Positions 31,454-38,622 of a stretch of DNA of 38,628 nucleotides are shown here, piece after piece. The position numbers and the translations under genes were made by a program. Numbering within the stretch: position 1 is the stretch's first letter; every line of letters starts with the position of its first letter. The DNA comes from Gemmatimonadales bacterium (GTDB taxonomy: Bacteria > Gemmatimonadota > Gemmatimonadetes > Gemmatimonadales > GWC2-71-9), in NCBI GenBank assembly GCA_036279355.1, contig DASUJH010000012.1:1-38628 (forward strand), read 5' to 3'. The notes beneath the pieces were generated by a model, which ran no database searches, was not told the DNA's origin, and was given only the letters and a program-made list of their open reading frames with translations.

Positions 31454-32698
31454 GTGCCGGCCTGCCGGCTGAGCGCCGGGTGGGCGCTGCCCGTCGAGGG
31501 GTCGCCCATCGCTCAGGCCGCCGTGCTCATCGATCCCGACGGGCGCATCGCCCGCGTCGGCCCCGAGGCCGAGGTGCCGGCGCCGCCCGACGTGCCTGCG
31601 TCGCGCCATCCGGACGCTGTGCTCGTCCCCGGTCTCGTCAACGTGCACACCCATCTCGAGCTCACTGGCCTCGGAGGCGAGGTCGACGATGCGGAATTCG
31701 CCGAATGGATCCGGCATCTGCGCGAGCGCAAGGCCGCCCGCGCGCCCGACGCTTGGGCGGAGGCCGCGCGGCGCGGCGTGGCCGACTGCTGGGCGGGCGG
31801 CGTCACGACCGTCGCCGATACGGGCGACAGCGGCGCCGTCATCCGCGCGCTCGCCGAGCTGGGCGGCACGGGCATCGCCTACCAAGAAGTGTTCGGGCCC
31901 CATCCGGAGCAGTGCGCCACCAGTCTCGCCGCGCTCGTCGAGTCGGTCACCAGGTCGAGCCGCTTCGCGTCGGAGCGGGTGCGGATCGGCGTCTCGCCGC
32001 ACGCACCGTACACGGTGAGTGGCCCGCTCTACAGCGGAACGGCCGCGTGGGCCCGCGGCGCCGGGCTTCCGATCGCGGTGCATCTAGCCGAATCGCCCGC
32101 GGAGACGCAGCTTCTTCGCGGCGCCGCGGGGCCGTTCGCCGAGGCATGGCGCCGCCGGGGCATTCCGGCGCCGGCACAGCCCGGGTGCTCGCCGGTGGCG
32201 TGGCTCGAGCGCCATGGCGTGCTCGGCCCCGACACGCTGGCCATCCATGTGGTACAGGTGGACGCCGACGACATCGCGCGCCTCGCCCGGGCCGGCTCCG
32301 CCGTGGCGCACTGCCCGCGCTCGAACCGCCGCCATGGGCACGGCGCCGCGCCGCTCGGCCGCTTGCTCGCCGCGGGGCTCAGGGTCGGCCTCGGCACCGA
32401 CTCGGAGGTGAGCGTGGGTGCGCTCGACCTGCTGGCGGAAGCGCGCGCGGCGCGTGAGCTGGCCGGGCTCAGCGCGGATGGGGCGCTCGAGCTTGCGACG
32501 CTGGGCGGCGCGCGCGCGCTCGGGCTCGAAGGCGAGATCGGAAGCCTGCTACCGGGCAAATGGGGGGACATCGCGGCCGTGCGGGTCGAGCCCGGCACGG
32601 CGGATTCGCTCGCGGAACGCGTGCTCGAAAGCCGGAGGGACCACGTTGTGGCCACGTACGTCGGGGGCCGGCAGGTTTACCGGAGACCGGAAGCATGA
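31454..32698 (+). CDS. Amidohydrolase/deaminase family protein
   Basis: The 414-aa TIM-barrel metallohydrolase belongs to the cytosine deaminase/SAH deaminase/chlorohydrolase branch. Metal ligands are His65 and His67 in VNVHTHLE, His210 in VHLAES and Asp316 in GTDSE; Glu213 and His265 are likely catalytic. HCPRSN is another branch marker. Related enzymes deaminate S-adenosylhomocysteine, guanine or aminodeoxyfutalosine (menaquinone pathway); the substrate cannot be decided and no men/mqn gene is nearby. GTG 31454 begins one base after the PBP1A stop (TGACGTG). Confidence 0.9.
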   Translation: MPACRLSAGWALPVEGSPIAQAAVLIDPDGRIARVGPEAEVPAPPDVPASRHPDAVLVPGLVNVHTHLELTGLGGEVDDAEFAEWIRHLRERKAARAPDAWAEAARRGVADCWAGGVTTVADTGDSGAVIRALAELGGTGIAYQEVFGPHPEQCATSLAALVESVTRSSRFASERVRIGVSPHAPYTVSGPLYSGTAAWARGAGLPIAVHLAESPAETQLLRGAAGPFAEAWRRRGIPAPAQPGCSPVAWLERHGVLGPDTLAIHVVQVDADDIARLARAGSAVAHCPRSNRRHGHGAAPLGRLLAAGLRVGLGTDSEVSVGALDLLAEARAARELAGLSADGALELATLGGARALGLEGEIGSLLPGKWGDIAAVRVEPGTADSLAERVLESRRDHVVATYVGGRQVYRRPEA

Positions 32699-33138
32699 AG
32701 ATCCAGCGGCAGGCCGCGATTCTCAGGATCGTCCGCGAGCAGCGCATCCAGAACCAGGAGCACCTGCGACAGGCGCTCTCGGGGGAAGGGTTCGCCGTGA
32801 CGCAGGCGACGCTCTCGCGCGACATCCGGGAGCTGGGGCTCGCCAAGCTCACCGACCCGCAGCAGGGTGCGTACTACGCGCACCCGCCCGACAGCGGCAT
32901 CCGCCCCGATCTCTCCCACGTGCTGCCGACGCTGCTGGTGAGCGCCGACGGCGTCGGCCCGATTCTCGTGCTCAAGACGGCAACGGGCGCGGCCGGCGCC
33001 GTCACCGCCGCGCTCGATCAGGCTGGCTGGAGCGAGATCATCGGTACGCTCGCGGGCGATGACACGGTGCTCATCATCACGCGGAGCGAGCGGCTGCGGC
33101 GCGTGGTGGCGAAGCGGATCGAGGAGCTGATACGATGA
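32695..33138 (+). CDS. argR: Arginine repressor-like regulator
   Basis: The 147-aa protein has the ArgR winged helix-turn-helix at the N-terminus, with recognition helix TQATLSRDIRELG. The C-terminal hexamerisation/arginine-binding domain includes IIGTLAGDDTVLI. ArgR represses arginine synthesis genes when arginine is bound. ATG 32695 overlaps the amidohydrolase stop as ATGA. No arginine gene is in the window, and I see no clear ARG box near it. Confidence 0.93.
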   Translation: MKIQRQAAILRIVREQRIQNQEHLRQALSGEGFAVTQATLSRDIRELGLAKLTDPQQGAYYAHPPDSGIRPDLSHVLPTLLVSADGVGPILVLKTATGAAGAVTAALDQAGWSEIIGTLAGDDTVLIITRSERLRRVVAKRIEELIR

Positions 33139-33154
33139 CGGCGGATAACCGCCG
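33139..33154 (+). terminator. Hairpin just after argR
   Basis: CGGCGG and CCGCCG form a 6-bp stem with an ATAA loop directly after the argR stop codon. Only a weak pyrimidine run (CTCCCTT) follows, so termination is uncertain. Confidence 0.35.
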
Positions 33155-33161
33155 CGCTCCC

Positions 33162-33191
33162 TTGCCGGGCTCCCGCGCTGCCGGTTACGAT
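33162..33191 (+). promoter_or_regulatory. Candidate promoter of the HNH gene
   Basis: TTGCCG (33162-33167) and TACGAT (33186-33191) have an 18-nt spacer. Transcription would start near 33198, giving a leader of about 60 nt with an SD. This contrasts with the leaderless genes in the window. An imperfect inverted repeat (GATTCCAG at 33189-33196, CTGGGAATC at 33221-33229) overlaps the -10 and could be an operator or a leader hairpin. Confidence 0.4.
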
Positions 33192-33256
33192 TCCAGCGTC
33201 ATCTTTGTTCCCGCAGTCCACTGGGAATCCGTTCGTTCTGGGTCGAGAGGCGGCTC

Positions 33257-33814
33257 GTGCGTTGTCTGGCGCTGAATGCTTCGTTCGAGCCGCTCACCAT
33301 GGTGCCGGTGCGGCGGGCGCTGCGGCTCGTCATCGAGGGTAAAGCGGAAATCGTCGAGGCGGACGGCGGCGACGTCGTCCGCAGCGAACGCCTGACGCTG
33401 CCCAAGCCCGCCATCATCCGCCTCGTCAAGTTCGTCCACGTCCCCCGCCGCTTCCGTCGCCAGGTCACCAACACATTCCTCTTTGCCCGCGACGGCTACC
33501 GGTGCCAGTTCTGCCACCGCGGTCAGACCGAGCTGCGCCACCGCGAGTGCCTCACCCGCGATCACCTGGTGCCGCTCTCGCGCGGCGGGGACAACGAGTG
33601 GACCAACGTGGTCACGGCGTGCAGCACCTGCAATACGCGCAAGGGGAATCACCTGCCGGGGGAGTGCGGCATGCACCCGATCACGCCCCCCCACGAGCCG
33701 CACTTCGTCCACCTCTCGTGGGCGGTGCGCCGGCTCACTGCGCCGCAGGCCAAGTACATCCGCCTCTTCTACGGCGAGGCGGCGCTCCGCGCGCTCGGCG
33801 GATCGATCGCGTAG
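33257..33814 (+). CDS. HNH endonuclease-like protein
   Basis: The 185-aa protein starts with a conserved LALNASFEPL segment (VPVRRALRLV follows), seen in a widespread family of small HNH proteins. The HNH core has two zinc knuckles, CQFC and CSTC, around the catalytic TRDHLVPLSRGG and the second-half NVVTACSTCNTRKGN. It probably cuts or nicks nucleic acid, but family members stand alone with unknown roles. GTG 33257 has GAGAGG 6 nt upstream. Its 3' end overlaps the convergent VanZ gene by 46 nt. Confidence 0.92.
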   Translation: MRCLALNASFEPLTMVPVRRALRLVIEGKAEIVEADGGDVVRSERLTLPKPAIIRLVKFVHVPRRFRRQVTNTFLFARDGYRCQFCHRGQTELRHRECLTRDHLVPLSRGGDNEWTNVVTACSTCNTRKGNHLPGECGMHPITPPHEPHFVHLSWAVRRLTAPQAKYIRLFYGEAALRALGGSIA

Positions 33815-35076
33815 TCCGCGCGATCGATCGCGCGGAGCAGGCGCCGTCCCGAGCGCGCCATCCATGCGCCCGCCCCCCACCCGATCGCGGCCCCGCATAC
33901 GGCCCCGAGCCACTGCGTGAACGGCGCCGGCTCGAACCCGAAGACCCACGGCACCACCACCAGTCCCGCCACGGCTGTTGCGAGGAGCACGAGCGCCGCG
34001 CTCGCGGGTGCCGTCCACCCCTGTCGCGTCCAGTAGCCGAGCACGGCGAGCCACGCCGCGATCCAGAGAGCCGTGACCCAGGCGGTGTCGGCACCGAAGG
34101 CGTGGTGAAACGGCAGCAGCAGGCTCCACCCCCACTGCGGGCTAAGCGCGCGGGCCGCTTCCCGGGTGGCGCTCCCCGCGCTCACCCGCGCCACGAGCCG
34201 ATTGCCCACGAGCACGCCGGACATGCGTACCGTGTCCGCCGGGCCTGCCGCAAAGGCCGACGCCACGCGCAGGGCCGGCGGGCGCAACCGGAGGTCGACG
34301 GCGTGCGTGCGGAGGCGAAACACGAGGTCGACGCCATCCTGCCCGAGCAGCGCGATTTCATTCTTGTCCCCGTCGAAGATGCTCGCGACCGGCGCCAGGC
34401 CCGGCGTCGGGCCCGCGGGCACGGCGATGGCCTGGAACGTGGCGGAGTCGAGGAGCAGTGCGCGGACCCGCGCTGAGTTCCGGAGGCGGCCTTCCGGAAT
34501 CTCTGCTGGACCGATGTCGGCCGAGACCACCTGCCCACGGAATCGCTCGAACTGCTCGAGGTCGGGCGCGTGCTGGCCCCAGTACACGCTGCGCGGCAGC
34601 GACGGCGTCAAGGCGTACGCCGTCACGACCGCCTGCGCAATCCAGACGAGCGCCGCCGCCGCGGCAAGGCGCCGCGCCGGCGCGGACCTCGGCGTGAGCC
34701 ACGTACGCGCAGTGTTCGCAATGAGCGCGCCGAGGGCGCCGCCCAGCGTGTTGGTCAGAAAGTCGCTGAGCGACGCATCCCGGCCGACGATGGCGGAGTA
34801 CTGCAAGAGCTCGATGCATCCGCTCGTGACGGCGGCAATGAGGATGACCCGCCGCCAGCGGACGCCGGCCAGCGTCAACCCGATGCCGAACGGAATGAAG
34901 AGGAGGACGTTGAGCGTGACGTCCACGCCGCCGAGGTCACCGCAGACCAGGCACCAGGTGGGAAGCTTGGCGACGAGGCGGGCCTGGTCGGGCGCGGGCG
35001 TCAACGTCGCGAGGAAGATCGCGACCAGGCCCATCGCGGTGATACTCGCGCCGAGTCGGAGCCGGGTGCGCACCAT
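33769..35076 (-). CDS. VanZ-like membrane protein with LamG-like domain
   Basis: The 435-aa protein has an N-terminal VanZ domain (about 10-125) with LNVLLFIPFGIGL and the family end motif GRDASLSDFLTNTLGG. An extracytoplasmic beta-rich segment (about 150-310) resembles a concanavalin/LamG-like fold, then further membrane spans follow. VanZ proteins of this size occur in exopolysaccharide and exosortase loci. The C-terminal coding region overlaps the HNH gene, and stem-loop 33801-33829 lies inside this overlap. ATG 35076 is directly preceded by an 18-bp palindrome and has no SD. Confidence 0.8.
   Translation of the reverse strand: MVRTRLRLGASITAMGLVAIFLATLTPAPDQARLVAKLPTWCLVCGDLGGVDVTLNVLLFIPFGIGLTLAGVRWRRVILIAAVTSGCIELLQYSAIVGRDASLSDFLTNTLGGALGALIANTARTWLTPRSAPARRLAAAAALVWIAQAVVTAYALTPSLPRSVYWGQHAPDLEQFERFRGQVVSADIGPAEIPEGRLRNSARVRALLLDSATFQAIAVPAGPTPGLAPVASIFDGDKNEIALLGQDGVDLVFRLRTHAVDLRLRPPALRVASAFAAGPADTVRMSGVLVGNRLVARVSAGSATREAARALSPQWGWSLLLPFHHAFGADTAWVTALWIAAWLAVLGYWTRQGWTAPASAALVLLATAVAGLVVVPWVFGFEPAPFTQWLGAVCGAAIGWGAGAWMARSGRRLLRAIDRADYAIDPPSARSAASP
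33785..33837. terminator. Two-part hairpin at the HNH/VanZ convergence
   Basis: GATCGATCGCG (33801-33811) pairs perfectly with CGCGATCGATC (33819-33829) around a 7-nt loop. An outer 8-bp stem (33785-33792 with 33830-33837) encloses it. It lies in the coding overlap of two convergent genes and could terminate both, although it has no T run. Confidence 0.45.
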
Positions 35077-35094
35077 GCCCGAAGATCTTCGGGC
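35077..35094. promoter_or_regulatory. 18-bp perfect palindrome at the VanZ start codon
   Basis: GCCCGAAGATCTTCGGGC is its own reverse complement and abuts the VanZ ATG (35076). In RNA it would form a hairpin immediately before the start codon, and as DNA it is a possible operator in the divergent promoter region. It occurs nowhere else that I noticed. Confidence 0.4.
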
Positions 35095-35140
35095 GGCTGC
35101 GGCGCGACAAGGCGCGGTCCGCGCATCGGTGCTCCGTTCG

Positions 35141-35146
35141 TATATT
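35141..35146 (+). promoter_or_regulatory. -10 element of the deacetylase operon (leaderless type)
   Basis: TATATT ends 6 nt before ATG 35153, so the mRNA should start at the start codon. No clear -35 is found. The same AT-rich patch reads AATATA/TATACG on the other strand and may serve the VanZ gene. Confidence 0.55.
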
Positions 35147-35152
35147 CCGCGC

Positions 35153-35998
35153 ATGAATCCCGACGCCGCCGCAGCCCACGTCTTCTCGGTCGACGTGGAG
35201 GAATACTTCCAGGTGCTCGCCTTCGAGCGCGCTGTGCCGCGCCGGGCGTGGGAGTCGTTGCCGAGCCGGGTGGAGGCGAGCGTGGACACGCTGCTCGAGC
35301 TGCTCGCGCGGCACGGCGCGAGTGCCACGTTCTTCACCGTCGGCTGGGTGGCGGAGCGAAAGCCCGCGCTGATACGGCGCATCGCGGCCGCGGGGCATGG
35401 CATCGCGGCGCATAGCTGGTGGCACCGGCGGGTGACGAGTCTCGCGCCGGGCGAGTTCCTGGAGGATGTGCGCCGCTGCCGCACGGTGCTGGAGGACATC
35501 GCGGGGGTGCCGGTCGTCGGATTCCGCGCGCCGAGCTTTTCGATCGTGCCAGGTGCCGAGTGGGCGTTCGATGCGCTGATCGAGGCCGGCTATCGGTACG
35601 ACTCGAGCATCTTCCCGATCCGGCGTCCCGGTTACGGCTATCCTGGCGCGCCCACCGAAGCGTACCGGGTGCAGCGCCCCGCGGGCTCGCTGCTCGAGCT
35701 GCCGATGGCCACGACGCTCTTTGGCCCGGTGCGGGTGCCAGCCGCCGGCGGGGGCTACTTCCGCCAGCTCCCCTATGCCCTCACCGCGCGCGCGCTCGAG
35801 GAGCACAGCTCGGCCGGCAAGTCGGCGATGTTCTACATCCATCCCTGGGAAATCGATCCCGGGCAACCGCGCCTCGCGGTCTCCCCGCTCACCCGCCTCC
35901 GCCACTACAACGGTCTCGGCCGGACGCTCGGCAGACTCGAGCGGCTGCTCGGGCAGTTCCGCTTCACCTCCGCCGAGCGGCGGTACGCCCTCGGATGA
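35153..35998 (+). CDS. XrtA-type polysaccharide deacetylase
   Basis: The 281-aa NodB-fold enzyme matches deacetylases of exosortase-associated exopolysaccharide loci. It begins FSVDVEEYFQV (catalytic Asp14), has TFFTVGWVAER, metal ligands His87 and His91, and the long GFRAPSFSIVPG segment, then YDSSIFPI. The C-terminal part includes FYIHPWEIDPGQPR, another marker of this group. It probably removes acetyl groups from an exported glycan. It heads an operon with the FemAB-like and DegT-like genes, linked by 4-nt overlaps. Confidence 0.92.
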   Translation: MNPDAAAAHVFSVDVEEYFQVLAFERAVPRRAWESLPSRVEASVDTLLELLARHGASATFFTVGWVAERKPALIRRIAAAGHGIAAHSWWHRRVTSLAPGEFLEDVRRCRTVLEDIAGVPVVGFRAPSFSIVPGAEWAFDALIEAGYRYDSSIFPIRRPGYGYPGAPTEAYRVQRPAGSLLELPMATTLFGPVRVPAAGGGYFRQLPYALTARALEEHSSAGKSAMFYIHPWEIDPGQPRLAVSPLTRLRHYNGLGRTLGRLERLLGQFRFTSAERRYALG

Positions 35999-37020
35999 CG
36001 GTCGCAATCGAGCGCTACAAGGGCGAAGGCGGAGAATGGAACGCGCGGGTCCGGGCTCAGGCCGGGTGGACCCACTTTCATCTTTACGAGTGGCGTGGCG
36101 TGATCGAGCGCGTCTTCGGCCACGAATGTGTGTACCTCGGAGCGCGCGACGGGCAGGGCGCGCTCACCGGCGTGTTGCCGCTCGTGCGGGTGCGGAGCCG
36201 CCTCTTCGGGCACTATCTCGTCTCGATGCCGTTCGTGAACTACGGCGGCCCGCTGGGCGACGAGGAGTCGGTGCGCGCACTCGCGGACCATGCGCTGGCA
36301 CTCGCGCGCGACGGCGCGGTCAAGTTGCTCGAGCTCCGAAGTCGCGTGCAGCTCCCGATTGCGCTGCCGGTGTCACATCGCAAGGTGACCACGCTGCTCG
36401 ACCTCCCCGCCGACCCCGACGCGCTCTGGAAGGCGCTCGGCGCCAAGCTCCGGAGCCAGATCAAGCGGCCCCAGAAGGACGGCGTAGAAGTGCGCTTCGG
36501 CCTCGACCAGGTCGAGCCGTTCTTCGCCGTCTTCGCCGAGCACATGCGCGATCTCGGCACGCCCACGCAACCGAAGGCGCTGTTCCAGGCGGCGGCCGAT
36601 GCGTTCGGCGAAGATGCGTGGTTCGGCTGCGCGTATCTCGGCGGGCGTGCGATTGCGTGCGGGGCCGGCTTCCGCTGGGGCGGCGAATTCGAGATGACCT
36701 GGGCATCCGCGCTCTCGGCATACAATCGCGTCGCGCCCAACATGCTGCTCTACTGGGAGTTCATGCGGCGGGCGGTGGCGGAACGCGTCGGGGTATTCAA
36801 TTTCGGCCGGAGCACGCCGGGCGCCGGCACGCATCGGTTCAAGCGCCAGTGGGGCTCGCGCGACGAGCCGCTCTGGTGGTATCAGCACGCGCGCGGCGGG
36901 ACGACCGGCACGCCTTCACCGGACGACGCGGCGTACGCGTGGGGCCCGCGCCTCTGGCGGCGGCTGCCGCTCCCGGTGGCGACGGCGCTCGGTCCGCGCA
37001 TCGTGCGCTGCATCCCGTGA
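35995..37020 (+). CDS. FemAB-like (GNAT-fold) protein
   Basis: The 341-aa protein has the double-GNAT organisation of FemAB/peptidoglycan-bridge-type aminoacyltransferases. It carries FHLYEWRGVIERVFGHE near the start, LPLVRVRSRLFG, and a C-terminal FNFGRSTPGAGTHRFKRQWG segment. This is typical of FemAB proteins associated with exosortase/PEP-CTERM polysaccharide loci. Its ATG overlaps the deacetylase stop (ATGA). The donor and acceptor are unknown; modification of the same glycan or of its amino sugar is a reasonable inference. Confidence 0.88.
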   Translation: MTVAIERYKGEGGEWNARVRAQAGWTHFHLYEWRGVIERVFGHECVYLGARDGQGALTGVLPLVRVRSRLFGHYLVSMPFVNYGGPLGDEESVRALADHALALARDGAVKLLELRSRVQLPIALPVSHRKVTTLLDLPADPDALWKALGAKLRSQIKRPQKDGVEVRFGLDQVEPFFAVFAEHMRDLGTPTQPKALFQAAADAFGEDAWFGCAYLGGRAIACGAGFRWGGEFEMTWASALSAYNRVAPNMLLYWEFMRRAVAERVGVFNFGRSTPGAGTHRFKRQWGSRDEPLWWYQHARGGTTGTPSPDDAAYAWGPRLWRRLPLPVATALGPRIVRCIP

Positions 37021-38243
37021 GGCTCAGAGCCCAGCTTCCGGTCTACTCGCCGCTGCCGCTCGGCGCGCTGGCTTCAGGGTTCGGCGCGCTCCTGGTGCGC
37101 GGCGCCCGCGATCGCGTGGTGGAGCGCGTGCGTGCGGCGCTCACGGCTGCGTATCACCCGGCAGGCCTCCTGCTCACCGACAGCGGCACGAGCGCGCTCG
37201 CGCTTGCACTCAAGCTCGCGGCGCGCGAGCGCCCCGGCCCCGCGGCGCTGCCGGCTTATTGCTGCTACGACATCGCGACGGCGGCGGACGCGGCGGGTGT
37301 GGAGTTCCTGCTGTACGATCTCGACCCGGCCACGCTCGGCCCGGACGAGGCGTCGCTCCGGCGCGCGCTGGATGCGGGCGCGGGCACCGTCGTGGTCGCG
37401 CATCTCTACGGCATCCCGGTGGATGTTCCGGCGGTGACCGCGCTCGCACACGCGGCGGGAGCGGTGGTAATCGAAGATGCGGCACAGGGCGCCGGCGTCT
37501 TGTTCGGCGATGCCCCGGCCGGCACCCTCGGGCGCTGGGGCGTGCTGAGCTTCGGACGCGGCAAAGGCGTGACGGGCGGGCGGGGCGGGGCGCTGCTCGC
37601 GAACGCACCGGCCACCGTGGGCGCCGCGTCCAGCACCGTTGGCGATGCCTTTGCGTCGCAGCGCGATTCACTGGCCGCGGCGCGCACATCCCTCCGCGAG
37701 CCGGTGGCGCTCTTTGCCCAGTGGCTCCTCGCGCGGCCGGCCGTGTACGGCGTCCCGCTGTCGCTGCCCTTCCTTCGGCTGGGCGAGACGGTCTATCGCG
37801 CGCCCGCGCCGGCCGCGCATCTCTCACCGTTCGCTGCCAGCGTGCTGGCTCGAACGATTCGCCTCGGGGCCGCCGAGGCCGAGCGGCGGCGCGCCAATGC
37901 CAAGCGCCTGCTCGCGGCGGCCCGCTTGGCCCCGGGGCTGGAGTTGATTGATGAGCAACCGGACGCTGTCGCGGGCTACCTCCGCTTGCCGCTTCGTGCC
38001 GGTGCGAACGCGCGAGCGGCGGCGGATCAGCGTTCCGCGCACCGACTCGGCATCTGGCCCGGCTATCCGCGGTCGCTCGCCGATCTCCACGGGTTTGGGG
38101 AGCGGCGGGTGCCATCGGCCGACGGGTACCCCGGCGCGCGCGAGCTTGCGCGCCGGCTCATCACGTTGCCGACCCACGGCCGCCTTGGCGAGGCGGATCT
38201 GGTGCGGCTCGGACGGTGGATGGCGCGCGGCCGGCCGAGCTAG
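37017..38243 (+). CDS. DegT/DnrJ/EryC1-type aminotransferase
   Basis: The 408-aa PLP enzyme has the family order: TDSGTSALALAL near residue 54, PAYCCYD, VVAHLYGIPVD, IEDAAQG with Asp154 and Gln157, and LSFGRGKGVTGGRGG with the Schiff-base Lys183. Such enzymes usually aminate keto-sugar nucleotides for surface glycans. GTG 37017 overlaps the FemAB stop (GTGA). The middle (about 200-290) is less conserved, so a divergent substrate is likely. Confidence 0.85.
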   Translation: MRLRAQLPVYSPLPLGALASGFGALLVRGARDRVVERVRAALTAAYHPAGLLLTDSGTSALALALKLAARERPGPAALPAYCCYDIATAADAAGVEFLLYDLDPATLGPDEASLRRALDAGAGTVVVAHLYGIPVDVPAVTALAHAAGAVVIEDAAQGAGVLFGDAPAGTLGRWGVLSFGRGKGVTGGRGGALLANAPATVGAASSTVGDAFASQRDSLAAARTSLREPVALFAQWLLARPAVYGVPLSLPFLRLGETVYRAPAPAAHLSPFAASVLARTIRLGAAEAERRRANAKRLLAAARLAPGLELIDEQPDAVAGYLRLPLRAGANARAAADQRSAHRLGIWPGYPRSLADLHGFGERRVPSADGYPGARELARRLITLPTHGRLGEADLVRLGRWMARGRPS

Positions 38244-38346
38244 CTGGCGCCGGCGGCGCGAATCGTGCAAACGGACAACGCGCTCAGCTCAATTCCTCGC
38301 ACGCCTGACCGATCCCGGCGAAATGCTGGGGACGTTTTGGCGCGTG

Positions 38347-38352
38347 TATAAT
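38347..38352 (+). promoter_or_regulatory. Perfect TATAAT in the last intergenic region
   Basis: TATAAT stands out in a GC-rich region, about 100 nt after the DegT stop and 170 nt before the riboswitch aptamer. No good -35 is seen. A second, weaker pair (TTGCCG 38465-38470, TACTGG 38487-38492) lies closer to the aptamer. Apart from these and the riboswitch, I see no gene in 38244-38628. Confidence 0.35.
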
Positions 38353-38521
38353 CATGAGCCATCAAGAATCAGTCGATTGGAACGCAATCGGATCCGATAA
38401 GCGGTTTGCGCACAGTCGCTTGTCGGGCTGCTACGGCTCGCGTTCGGGTCGGCTGGACCGTTCTTTGCCGAAAGTCAGCGTCCAAGTACTGGCGCCCCGA
38501 CGGCGCGCCCAGTTTCTCAAA

Positions 38522-38622
38522 CGCTGCTAATGGCAAAGCCTGCGAAAGCGGTGACGCAGAGCCACGGAGCTAACTCGATTACCGCATAGGTGGTGGTCGA
38601 CACGCCAGCCGGGCCGCCAGCG
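38522..38622 (+). ncRNA. Cyclic-di-GMP-I (GEMM) riboswitch
   Basis: The core matches the GEMM consensus in order. GGCAAAGCC is followed by a hairpin with a GAAA tetraloop, then GACGCAGAGCC, CACGG and GCTAA, and finally the variable second stem with ATAGGTGG. The GAAA tetraloop and the GCTAA region are the docking partners of the class. CGCTG (38522-38526) can pair with CAGCG (38618-38622) to close the aptamer. It would sense c-di-GMP and control a plus-strand gene just beyond the window. Its expression platform is not visible. Confidence 0.85.

Noticed and set aside
28855-31509. 884-codon minus-strand ORF opposite PBP1A
   Set aside because: Rich in Arg/Glu/His/Val without domains; it mirrors the codon pattern of the plus-strand PBP1A gene.
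33189-33229. ArgR-binding ARG box upstream of the HNH gene
   Set aside because: The inverted repeat GATTCCAG/CTGGGAATC does not match the AT-rich ARG-box pattern closely enough.
38305-38346. Second GEMM-like element (GCGAAATGC...GGGGACG)
   Set aside because: It has a GAAA and a GGGACG-like string but lacks GGCAAACC, the GCCACGG stem and CTAA; probably chance.
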